Positions 1 to 64,000 of a stretch of DNA of 64,000 bases are shown in pieces (the first letter of the stretch is position 1; every line of letters begins with the position of its first letter). This DNA comes from Amorphochlora amoebiformis (Eukaryota; Cercozoa; Chlorarachniophyceae), in the NCBI GenBank assembly GCA_054601695.1, contig BAAHQB010000377.1:62001-126000 (forward strand), given 5' to 3'. A model generated the notes under the pieces. It was not told the origin of the DNA. It saw nothing but the letters and a program-made list of their open reading frames with translations, and ran no database searches. The translations under genes were made by a program, and so were the position numbers.

Positions 1-55
<55 letters not shown>

Positions 56-83
56 ATATATATTATCTGTACGTGTCATTTAC

Positions 84-115
<32 letters not shown>

Positions 116-127
116 ACATGTATATAT

Positions 128-189
<62 letters not shown>

Positions 190-276
190 TATAAATTATA
201 TATATATATACATATGTAGTATATATATATATTATATATATATATATAGATATGAATGTATACCTTCACATAACAG
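1..276. repeat. (TA)n intron sequence upstream of the first nucleoporin-like exon
   Basis: Almost pure TA dinucleotide repeat with a few interruptions, ending in a short pyrimidine-containing stretch and the acceptor CACATAACAG at 267-276. It is the 3' part of an intron whose donor lies outside the window, so the gene to its right continues upstream. No exon is visible here. Confidence 0.75.
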
Positions 277-486
277 GATCCGGTTTCGGGTCTCCAGGCC
301 AGAGCTCTGGGAGCTTTGGGGGGGGAGCGCTAGGGGCTGGAGCTCTTGGTGGGGATCGCAATTTAGGCGGAGGCTTAAGTAGCGGAGGCCTGGGTGGTGG
401 AGGGCTAGGTGGAGCAGAATCGTCGGGGGGTGCAGGTGAGTTCATTTGTGTGCTTGAATGTTGCATACAGTGTATGCATTAATAAC

Positions 487-558
<72 letters not shown>

Positions 559-617
559 ATAAATATAATATATATATATATTATATATATGTATATGTAT
601 GTATATATGCATATATG

Positions 618-703
<86 letters not shown>

Positions 704-762
704 AGATATGTTTACATATATATATATATATATATATACATATATATAGAGTATATACATAC

Positions 763-795
<33 letters not shown>

Positions 796-868
796 GGGTG
801 TGGGTGGGTTGATGTTGGTGGGTTGTGGGTGTGGGTGTATGTGCATATTAACTTATTTATTCATCATT

Positions 869-904
<36 letters not shown>

Positions 905-1645
905 AATATATGTATGTATATGTATGTATATATATGTATATATGTGTGTGTATGTGTAAATGTGTATGTATGTGCACATTGATGTACATATATGTGTATG
1001 TATGTATATATATATATATATAAGAGTATATTCATATATTTATATATGTATGTATATATATATATATATATGTACATATACATATATATATATATGCATG
1101 TATATATGAATAGATATTTACCTGCGAACCCATTCAAATCTAATCAAAACCACTATTCAGGCTCCACGTTCTCCTTCGGTGACTCAAAATCTGACAAGTC
1201 CCCTGGCTTCGGCCTTAGCTCGTCTTCAGGGAAGGCTGAGAGCGCAGGATTTGGTTCGAACCTGAGCTCTGGCGACGCGTTTGGCATCAACCTCTCGAAC
1301 AACATGTTCGGCACTGGGGGAGCGGGTGGCGGAGCGGGTGGCGGAGCGGGTGGCGGAGCGAGTGGGGCGGCGGGGTCAATGGCTGAAGCGCTCGGGGCAA
1401 CGCAAACGGCCACTTTCGGAGCAAGTGGCGGGGGAGGTTTTGGAGGAGCGATGAACCCTACTGGGGCGGCTTTTGGGGCCAGTGGAGGCGATAGTTTGGG
1501 GGTGGGATTTGGGATGGGGGGATTTGGAAGCACGACGGGTGATAGGTTGGGAATGATTGTTGTTTGTGCATGTATGTTGTTATACTTGTAAAATAAATTG
1601 TAATATGCATGTACTTAAATATGTACATATGATTGATACATATGT

Positions 1646-1682
<37 letters not shown>

Positions 1683-1761
1683 CATATTTATATATATATA
1701 TACATATATATATATATAATTCAATACATATATATATATATACATATATACTCAATATATG

Positions 1762-1840
<79 letters not shown>

Positions 1841-1998
1841 TATTAATTGTATATATAGATATAGATACACAAACTACACCACATGTATAATGTCATATAT
1901 ATATGTATATGTAGGTATATATATATGAATATGTATGTATATATTTATATTATGTATGTAATATATATACATATATATATATATATAAAACATATATA

Positions 1999-2032
<34 letters not shown>

Positions 2033-2054
2033 ATATATATATATATAAATATAC

Positions 2055-2094
<40 letters not shown>

Positions 2095-2345
2095 CCCGAA
2101 CAATCATAATTAATACTAATATTCTTCCTTTCGTTAGCGGTGGAGGATTCGGGGCGGGAACCTTCGGGTCCGGTTCTTCGACTAAAAACTCTTTCAGTGC
2201 ATTGGGTGCAAGCTCTGCAGGAGGTTTTGGAGGTCTTAGTGGGGGTGAGGATAGCAATAGCCGCGGCTTTCCAAGTGGAGGATCAGCTGGATTTTCTCAG
2301 GGGCAGAGTTTCGGTGGATCCGATTCATTCACGGCTTTCAGATAA
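277..2345 (+). CDS. FG-repeat nucleoporin-like protein, C-terminal exons (5' partial)
   Basis: Three exons, 277-435, 1161-1545 and 2138-2345 (stop TAA 2343-2345), join in phase: 1-in/1-out, 1-in/2-out, 2-in. Donors are GTGAGT (436) and GTTGGG (1546). Acceptors are TATTCAG (1160) and CGTTAG (2137), preceded by CTAAT branch-like motifs. The product is low-complexity Gly/Ser/Ala with about 15 FG dipeptides (GFGS, SFGG, FSFG, MFGTG, TFGAS, AFGAS, GFGMG) and ends DSFTAFR. This is what FG nucleoporins lining the nuclear pore look like; they bind transport receptors through FG motifs. A Gly-rich triplet GAGG repeats around 1315-1360. No folded Nup domain is visible because the N-terminal part is outside the window. 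Both introns are mainly (TA)n. Another FG/Gly-rich protein is possible, but FG spacing and a C-terminal stop fit a nucleoporin best. Confidence 0.72.
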
Positions 2346-4615
<2,270 letters not shown>

Positions 4616-6401
4616 CTATCGTGTCCGAAAAATATCTTCAGTCTCCGCCTCGTCTTCAGCGTCCGTATCCTCTTCATCAAGCACGTCCTTAATCCACGCG
4701 TGTTGTCGTAGTTCTGCCGCAGACGGTCGTTTCCCGGGGTCTCTCGTAAGGCATACTGAAGCAAATTCATGACCCAGTTTCGACATGGTGGTAGGAATTT
4801 CTGGAATCTTATCCGTATGGCCTATCGAATACAGAGCCATGAAGGGATTGGCGAAGTTGCACTCGGACCACGGCTCTTTTCCCGACGCCATCTCGACAAC
4901 AGTACAACCAAGACTCCAAATGTCGACTTTCGTGGTGTATTTTCCGTCCCCCTTCACCATTTCAGGTGCAGCCCACAGAGGAGTGTATTCCGCATTCTCC
5001 TTCTGCATCTCTGAGTCGGACGCCAGCAGCGCGGATCCGAAGTCCGCCAGCTTTGCATTCCCGAAGTTGTCAACGAGGATGTTCTTCCCCTTGATATCCC
5101 GATGGATAAGTCCCTTCATGTGGCAGTAGTTCAAGGCTTCTAGGACTTGAGCAGCCACCCTAGCCATGTAGTGGTCGTCAAGCTTGCCAATTTTCTTGAT
5201 CACCCAGTCGATTGAGTTGCTCGGGACGTATTCCATGATGATATTGAGCTTGGATCCGTTCCTTTCGACGGCGTAAAGCTCTACAATGTTAGGGTGAGAG
5301 AGTGTCTTGAGCGTGCGAACTTCATGCTCAACCTCCTTCGCCTTCTCGATATCTTGCTTCGACTTGAGTCGAATCTGCTTGATCGCGATTGATTGTCCAG
5401 TCCGAATATCTATTCCCCATATCACTACACCGAAAGCACCACGCCCAAGCTCCTTTACTTTCTTCCACTTAATCTTTCTCCTGCTGATTCGCTTGCTTTT
5501 CCTCCTCTTGGTGCGCTCCTTGGTGTCGCTGTCTTTTTCATCGGGCTTGATATTCGAGAGAGAGCTGTCGTTGAGATCCTCATTGTTGAAATCAGCCTTT
5601 TTGACACTTTCATCCCGGGGTGGAAGAGCAGGAGGTATATCCCCAGCCGGCGAGTTCAAGTTGACGATTGATGACCCCGTATCCGTCATAGAGGGACCGA
5701 GAATCAAGACATCTTCACGACCTGTGCCAGGCCCTGGTCCTAAAGTGATCGTATCGTGATCCTGCAGCCCTGTCATGGACTCCTTCGCGTCCGCCTCCTC
5801 ACCCGCCTGCTGCTTGATTCTATCCCGGTCGTGGATGATTTGTATAGCATAGTTTTTTGTGGCCTTGATGAGGTCACTGAACTTTCTGTAACGCTTGCCG
5901 GATGAGTGAAGATTTTCGAGGAGCTCCGTAACGTGGCCACCATTGATACCGAAGTTGGTATACAAACCTGCCCGCATTAGACGAAAGAGTTGGGACGGCC
6001 GCAAACGGGCATTCTGTGTGAGTATGGGCTTCGTCTTGAGGAAGTCGAGGGTTTCCTTCATCTCTCCTATCTCACGCTTGAACAATTTCATGACGCCCTC
6101 TTCCACTATTTTGGTGAGGACTTCAATCTTGGGTTCAAAATCTCTTCGCTGCAGGGTCGGCAGGATAGCCATTGTGCGTAATCGTCCAGCATATAGAATG
6201 TCTGAGACAACGCTTTCGGAGATTTTAACGGGTGGACTCTTGGTCTCTGCCGTTTTGGCCACCTTTTCTGTCTTCTCAGCGTTTTGCGATTCTAGCTGCA
6301 GAGGGCGGTTAGAAATTGTTTGTCAGGTGGATGGTTTGTAACTGTTACATTCTGTTGATTTTTTTGGTTCAATGTATATTTAATTTCCTGTACAATAAAT
6401 A

Positions 6402-6445
<44 letters not shown>

Positions 6446-6720
6446 AATGTGTGTATGTGTGTGTTACATACATATAATATACATATGTGTGCAATATATG
6501 TGCACACTATACAAGCGCAATATGTTTGTGCGAATGCAGGACTAAGGGGTTTGATCAATGGCTTGAGGTGGGAGGTTTTAAATACGTGCGTCTGGCATGA
6601 AGTTAAAATAGGTGTGAATCACCTTTTTACGCTCGAGGTACGCGTCGCGTTCACGTAAGCACTTGGGCTTCTTCCACTTTGTCTTGTTAGTTTTCGTATT
6701 CTACACACATGTCACACACA

Positions 6721-6768
<48 letters not shown>

Positions 6769-6786
6769 ATGTATATACATATTGTA

Positions 6787-6837
<51 letters not shown>

Positions 6838-6866
6838 TTACGATATATATATATATATATATATAA

Positions 6867-6906
<40 letters not shown>

Positions 6907-7030
6907 ATATATATAATATATATAACTATATGTTACATGTACAAATAATGTATGTGTACACAAATGTTTATACAACACATACATATATAAATGTATCTAC
7001 ATGTAGATATGTATAGTATACGTATGAGTT

Positions 7031-7069
<39 letters not shown>

Positions 7070-7195
7070 TATATATATGTATGTATATAACATATATAAT
7101 ATTTACATATATGTTGTACATAAATATATAATTAGTGTATATAATAATTCGTATACTTATTATATTAACAAACATATATACATACACACATACAC

Positions 7196-7227
<32 letters not shown>

Positions 7228-7296
7228 GCATATGTATATTTCCATAAACAATTTACATATTTATGTACAATATACACCTGAAATATTAAACGTTAT

Positions 7297-7334
<38 letters not shown>

Positions 7335-7394
7335 TTATTATATAATATATTTATACATATATATATACATATATATATATATATATGTGTGTAT

Positions 7395-7445
<51 letters not shown>

Positions 7446-8883
7446 CGTACAAATTTGTCGCATACCCAGTAGTATGGCTTGTTGTCTTTCTTACGATAGG
7501 CAATCTTCCACAGCTCACACTCCGGATCCTCCTGGTAGTCGAGCTTCTGATCTTCGAGCTCCTCAGAAGCTGTTTCTTCTGGAGGATTCATCACGGCTTG
7601 CAGGTCCCCTTTAAGCTTCTGGCGAAACATCTGAACCTCAGAATTTTCCACCTTATCCAGAAGATCGCCAAAGCTGGCGGCACGGACACCCTGCATCTGG
7701 AGGATAGAAAGAGCGATTATGAGCTCTCTCATGGAACCAGTTTTTCTGAGAAGATGATTGATATCCTCCCGGGTCTTATGGTCGTTGAAATCGATGTTAC
7801 CCTTGAAGATGTTGCACCTAGGGAACAACAGGGATATTAAAGTCGAGATTTGAGAAGTGTGGGTGAGGTTTACCCGTGAGGGATCTGAAGGTACGCAAAA
7901 AGCTGCTTCAGAGCTTGTATGCTCACGAGCTTCCCCTGCCGGTTTGGCTTGGGCTTTGCTTGGGCCATTGAGCCAGCCTGACTCAGAGCTTCGTCGTCAA
8001 ACCTACGAGTCTCTGGCGAGTGGTTTGCTTTTTCTTCGGCTAATCTCTGCAACTTATCAGTGAGTTCCGAAACGTCAGCTGACACTATCTTCTTATCTAT
8101 AAGCTCCTTGAGGAGGGCCACGACTGTTCCCCCCTTCAATCCGTAGGCTGTCGACATAACCGACTTGACCATATATTGAAGCTGCTTCCCATCGATGATG
8201 GGGCGGCCGCTGAAGAGTTGAGGGGAATCTTTTTGCATGAGGAAGCTCTTGACCCCCAGCATCCCGTCTTTGACGCTCTTCATCCAAATCAGGGAGGCAT
8301 TCTGCAGGGTTTGAGAAAGGGCCATCATAGAAGGTTGTGGCTTCAAGCAAATCTCGTAGTTTTGTATGAGCACAGGAAATATTTCCACCGTTGGCCCCCG
8401 GCTAAGCTGAAGAACGTCCCAAGCCTTTATATCCCCAATCGAGTTGGGATCCTGGAAGATGATCGACTTGTGCTTCTCTACCAGTGCGACAAGCTCCGAT
8501 AGAAACGTTAATGAGGGTTTAGAGGCTGCTTTTCGCGCGAGATCCTCAATGTCTTTGCATACAATTCCGAGAGCTGCCACGGCTATGATTCTGGACTTAA
8601 CTTGGTGGAGGTCTGGGGCCGAGTTGACGAGCAAGATCCACTCCTTTGGCTTTGGAGTGAACTTGGTAGAAGAGTCGAACCTGAGGGTTGGGAATCAGCA
8701 CGGGATACCGCTTCTAGCTATGAAAAAGCACTATATTACTAGTTTCAACCTGATTCGACATTGTTGAACCAGCTTCACGAGATCTGCAGATTAGGAATGT
8801 ATAAGCTCAGAAAAGTGGCCGATTTGAAGGCATCAAGGTTAACCTTCTAGTATTTCTCGTGTTATCTTCCCCTGAAGCGACAT
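4616..8883 (-). CDS. WW-domain plus MAP3K-like serine/threonine kinase
   Basis: Six exons in transcript order: 8883-8844, 8783-8750, 8680-7874, 7817-7451, 6682-6623 and 6295-4616. Running phases are 1,2,2,0,0 and total 995 codons. ATG is at 8883-8881, giving a start [14 protein letters not shown]. The prominent open frame from 6262 begins GTG and is not the true start. Residues 1-390 are helical and unrecognised. Residues 397-422 form a WW-like domain (W397, YY 409-410, W419, P422) cut by an intron. The kinase domain is about 714-971: GRGAFG at 720-725, Lys742, HRDIKGKN from 834, DFG 854-856, AAPE 878-881, and DIWSLGC after it. HRDIKGxN and the overall pattern match the STE11/MAP3K group that phosphorylates MAP2Ks. 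A basic KRRKSKR stretch precedes the kinase and the tail is acidic. The intron 6683-7450 is (TA)n; four others are 34-69 nt and the last is 327 nt. All key catalytic residues are present. Confidence 0.85.
6683..7450 (-). repeat. (TA)n intron splitting the WW-domain codons
   Basis: Donor GTACGC on the minus strand at 7450, acceptor CTAACAAG ending at 6683. Between them are (TA)n tracts with TG/CA runs. A CTAAC motif lies only a few bases from the acceptor AG. The intron sits between the central aromatic pair and the second Trp of the WW domain. Confidence 0.7.
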
Positions 8884-9017
8884 ACTATCAGGAGAAGGAG
8901 ACACGAGGAGCCACACAGCCCGGAGGGAAACCTCCCACGAGCCGACTTTCTAATAAAATTTGACGGGAGCCGAAATAGTCATCGTCGGGGATTTCACCCA
9001 ATATCTCCGTGGAGCAG
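8884..9017. promoter_or_regulatory. Divergent promoter/5'UTR interval of kinase gene and RPL19
   Basis: Only about 135 bp separate the kinase ATG (minus) from an inferred 5' splice donor of the RPL19 leader (GGAGCAG then GTGCGT at 9018). The interval is GC-richer than its surroundings and has no microsatellite. It must hold both transcription starts, so a shared bidirectional promoter is inferred from the layout. I see no TATA box I would defend. Confidence 0.5.
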
Positions 9018-9078
9018 GTGCGTCGGTGATGCTGGCCAGCGTTCCCGTCTAATGTATTTTTTTTCTATTTCAGTGGCC

Positions 9079-9895
9079 ATGGTGTCTCTCAAGCTTCAGA
9101 AGAGGCTTGCCGCTAGCGTACTTAAGTGCGGAAAGCGCAAGGTTTGGCTGGACCCCAACGAGATTACCGAGATCCACAACGCCAACTCCCGTAAGACCTA
9201 TGCCATTTTCTCTGCGATTCACGGCTCATGAGGATGTATTTCAGGCCAGAACTTCCGCAAGCTTATTAAGGATGGATACGTTATCCGTAAGCCCAATAAA
9301 ATTCATTCGCGCGCCCGCGTGAACAAGAGGTTGGAGGCTAAGAGAAAGGGTCGTCACATGGGCCACGGTAAGCGTCGGGGTACCCGCGAGGCTCGCTTCC
9401 CTAGCAAAATTATCTGGATGCGCCGTATGCGGGTTCTTCGCCGTCTCCTCAAGAAGTACAGGGAATCGGACAAGATTGACAAGCACTTGTAATAACAATA
9501 TTAACCTCTTCAAGGCTCGTGTTCATTTCACACTTGCATGCATGATCTCTCTCTGTCGGTTGGAAAAGCCCCATGAATACCCCAAAAGATATTCGGGTTT
9601 CCATGGTTTATAGTGGTTTAGAATGCCCTACGCCCTGCCCTTACCCTAAATCTCAAACATCAATTTTTCACCTCTCAGGTACCACACCCTCTACCTGAAG
9701 GTTAAGGGTAACGAATTCAAGAACAAGCGTGTCCTTATGGAGCACATCCACAAGGAGAAGGCTGAAATCGCCCGTGCAAAGCAGCTCCAGAAGGAGGGAG
9801 AGGCCCGCCGTCTCCGCGCTAAGAACAAGCGGGCTCGCGCCGCTGCCAGGGAGGCTGAGAAGCAGAAGAAGCTATTGGAAGGAGGCTCCGCCTAA
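9079..9895 (+). CDS. RPL19: 60S ribosomal protein eL19
   Basis: Coding exons 9079-9190, 9245-9488 and 9679-9895 join in phase (1, then 2) to 190 codons plus TAA at 9893-9895; the eL19 family is typically about 190-200 aa. The start ATG sits in GCCATGG. Just before it is an acceptor (TTTCTATTTCAG ending 9073), so the leader probably has its own 56-nt intron, 9018-9073. Family landmarks are all present: [23 protein letters not shown], the RKGRHMG..GKRRGT segment, [27 protein letters not shown] and MEHIHK. The C-terminal helix is rich in Arg, Ala, Glu and Lys, as usual. eL19 is a large-subunit protein that helps form an intersubunit bridge. The introns are 54 and 190 nt and lack (TA)n, unlike neighbouring genes. 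Codons look conserved and intact. Confidence 0.97.
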
Positions 9896-10124
9896 GCCAA
9901 GCGTACTAATAGTCGTATTGTACGTATACTTTGGCCTTAGTGCACATGTGTATGCGTCGTCGAATCCCATTTGAGCTTGATTGATGTGGATCAACTACAC
10001 AAACCTCGGTCCTGCCACGCAGACACACAAAATATTTTTCGAAATATTAATTCTTCTAGGGACTCTTGAAGCCCCCGACTTAGTATCCAAAAAAATATAT
10101 ATACACACACACACATATATATAT

Positions 10125-10170
<46 letters not shown>

Positions 10171-10499
10171 GTATATATGTGCATGGTGCTAGTATGTGTG
10201 TATACAAATACTAGAAATACATAACTAGATAAATTGTACTCATGATAGTAATCTGTATACGGTGTACTTGTGTATACTGATACTCCCACTTGTATGTTAG
10301 CAGTAACTTTTTAGTTAATGAGCGATGTATTAATTATTCACAATGGACATGATTCACGTGCATATGCAACAATGCGGTTGTATCATGTAAATAAAGATAA
10401 ATACTACTAGACACATGATACTGTATATGTTGCACGTATAGAATTCGCAACTTGGTGGCAAATGTAAATCTTAGTTCTCTGTTGAATCCAATTTATGAG
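9896..10499. other. Convergent intergenic region downstream of RPL19
   Basis: 3' flank of RPL19 and of the minus-strand metallo-beta-lactamase-fold gene. It holds one (TA)n/(CA)n patch at about 10095-10180 and otherwise unique AT-rich sequence. AATAAA-like strings occur (for example ATAAAGATAAA near 10391) but no signal is strong enough to call. No gene is seen. Confidence 0.55.
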
Positions 10500-41460
<30,961 letters not shown>

Positions 41461-41589
41461 GAGACATGCTGTCACATGTTTTGCTCGCCCATAAGCACAA
41501 CAAAACTATAAAATCTATTTCCACGCAGTGCGAATGTCCATGTGTACTTTTCCTCAACAAACATCCGCTCTTTCGAGTTTATTGCTTCA
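41461..41589. promoter_or_regulatory. Divergent promoter interval, membrane protein / phosphatase
   Basis: 129 bp between the inferred start codons of the minus-strand membrane-protein gene and the plus-strand phosphatase. Free of microsatellite. A shared bidirectional promoter is inferred from head-to-head layout only; no core element is distinct enough to name. Confidence 0.45.
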
Positions 41590-54342
<12,753 letters not shown>

Positions 54343-54443
54343 TCAAGATGGCCGCGTGAGCGGCGAATGATCGTACGTTTACAGAGTTTGTAATTAAGAG
54401 GATTTACGAACATTAACTTCAATGTCCGAATACCATTTACATA

Positions 54444-54542
<99 letters not shown>

Positions 54543-54819
54543 TTATATATATATATATATATATGTTTATGTAATGTACATATTATACATGTGTATGTAT
54601 ATATGTTAATGTATTTATATTTATATACATATATATATATATATATATATTATATTATGTATATATATACATATATATATATATATTATAAATGTGTGTG
54701 TGTGTCTATGTCACAGTATAAATGAATACTGCATATACTTACATAAAAATTTGTATCATAGTATACAGTTAATCATTATGTATTTATATACATATATATA
54801 TGATAGGATATATACTATA

Positions 54820-54858
<39 letters not shown>

Positions 54859-55173
54859 TACATTCTGTGATATATAATATATATATATACTAGTATATTA
54901 TACGAGTACGCTTATGACTCAAAGTTTATCAATTAAATATTGTTGAACGTACTCATATATGAATATGATCTGGTATGTTCGTGACATATTTTAATGATAT
55001 TCAAGTCATTTTATGTGTTAAGTATATTATGTCTAGAAAATCTAATATGAAAAGAACTGAGACTCTCAGTCTGAGAGTGATCTAGATATCGTGATGATTA
55101 TGATTCGATCGAGTCATGTGTACCAGCACTAATTGTGATACGAACATCATGGGCCAATACGTTAGGCCTGTTA

Positions 55174-55210
<37 letters not shown>

Positions 55211-55234
55211 ATATATATATATATACATATCACA

Positions 55235-55271
<37 letters not shown>

Positions 55272-55545
55272 AGTATATATATATTACATGTATATGTGAT
55301 ATATGTAGTATTATGTACTGTAGTATATATGTAATGATATATCGTGTACACTGCCGCACATTTGTATAATGTATGTACGCAGATATTTAAATAATTACAT
55401 ATATATATACTAAATCGTGATGCACGCAGCATGATCATCTTAAACTGAAATTAAATGAAATAACTTGCAAGCTTGGCCACCGGTTCTATGGACGTAGGAC
55501 CAGTGGCCTGTAGCCTTCGAATTCAGAGAACGCACCCTGGCCCAC
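54343..55545. other. Convergent intergenic region, phosphatase / ABM gene
   Basis: 3' flanks of two convergent genes. (TA)n at 54440-54560, 54620-54690, 54815-54853 and 55170-55290. The remainder (54890-55165, 55340-55545) is unique and AT-rich, with no phase-supported exon. Confidence 0.55.
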
Positions 55546-57226
<1,681 letters not shown>

Positions 57227-57546
57227 CTACAACCCCCTTGGGACAACGGAGATATGATGGACCAAAGCTAAGGCCGAAATGATAATCTCCTAGAAAAATA
57301 GAAACTTCTGATTTCGGCTGGTCTCTCGGACCGCCCATGCACAGCCATCGTGTATTCTGAGGCGCCCCCATACGCCAGGTATGGATATTATGGACAGGGC
57401 ATATCCTACATAAGATTATGACGCATATGAATGTCGGTTTCCCGCGAAAATCCCAAGGAGGGAGATACAGCACACTCAGAATTCGAACATGAACTATACA
57501 GGGTTTCATTTTTTACACCTTTTCGGCCCGGGGGGTGATAATCAGG
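57227..57546. promoter_or_regulatory. Divergent intergenic region, ABM gene / BT1 transporter
   Basis: 320 bp of non-repetitive sequence between start codons of opposite-strand genes; likely holds both promoters. It contains TTTCCCGCGAAA at about 57438-57449, which resembles an E2F-type site (TTTSSCGC) in palindromic form. That match is suggestive only. Confidence 0.4.

Positions 57547-64000
<6,454 letters not shown>

Noticed and set aside
4616-6262. Kinase as a single-exon gene starting at 6262
   Set aside because: That codon is GTG. The frame extends upstream to an acceptor at 6296-6297 and joins in phase to five upstream exons with an ATG at 8883.

Overview
This is nuclear DNA from a eukaryote, not bacterial DNA. 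It carries spliced genes with GT-AG introns and CTAAC/CTAAT branch-point-like motifs, a ribosomal protein eL19 gene, FG-nucleoporin-like exons, a MAP3K-type kinase, and TTAGGG/CCCTAA telomere-type repeats inside genes. I read it as a protist, plausibly algal: a BT1-type (folate/biopterin) transporter, a phosphoglycolate-phosphatase-like enzyme with a targeting presequence, and a tandem ABM-domain protein with a hydrophobic leader all occur in algae and related protists. I cannot name the species.

Most of the sequence is (TA)n microsatellite, and nearly all of it lies in introns. Long apparent reading frames of [12 protein letters not shown] or SLSLSL are translated microsatellite. The real genes are short exons (about 32-385 nt) scattered as higher-complexity islands. 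I rebuilt them by hand, checking that each donor/acceptor pair keeps reading phase.

Layout, left to right: 3' half of an FG-nucleoporin-like gene (+, 277-2345); WW-domain MAP3K-like kinase (-, 8883-4616, 6 exons, 995 codons); RPL19 (+, 9079-9895); a metallo-beta-lactamase-fold protein that has lost its metal-binding histidines (-, about 30126-10500, at least 25 exons); an unrecognised membrane protein (-, 41460-31215, 15 exons, 448 codons); phosphoglycolate/4-nitrophenyl phosphatase (+, 41590-54342, 17 exons, 359 codons); tandem ABM-domain protein (-, 57226-55546); 5' part of a BT1-family transporter (+, 57547 to window end). Three divergent pairs share short 5' intervals (8884-9017, 41461-41589, 57227-57546), and their partners converge.

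The most unusual aspect is intron architecture. Many introns are almost pure (TA)n, with the donor (GTATAT...) and acceptor (...TATATAG) merging into the repeat. Several others end in CCCTAA arrays, on the sense strand, directly before the 3' splice site. Several exon ends have decayed duplicate copies beside them in the intron. Two (CG)n tracts (about 245+160 and about 600 bp) also sit in introns. The RPL19 introns are short and free of TA repeat.
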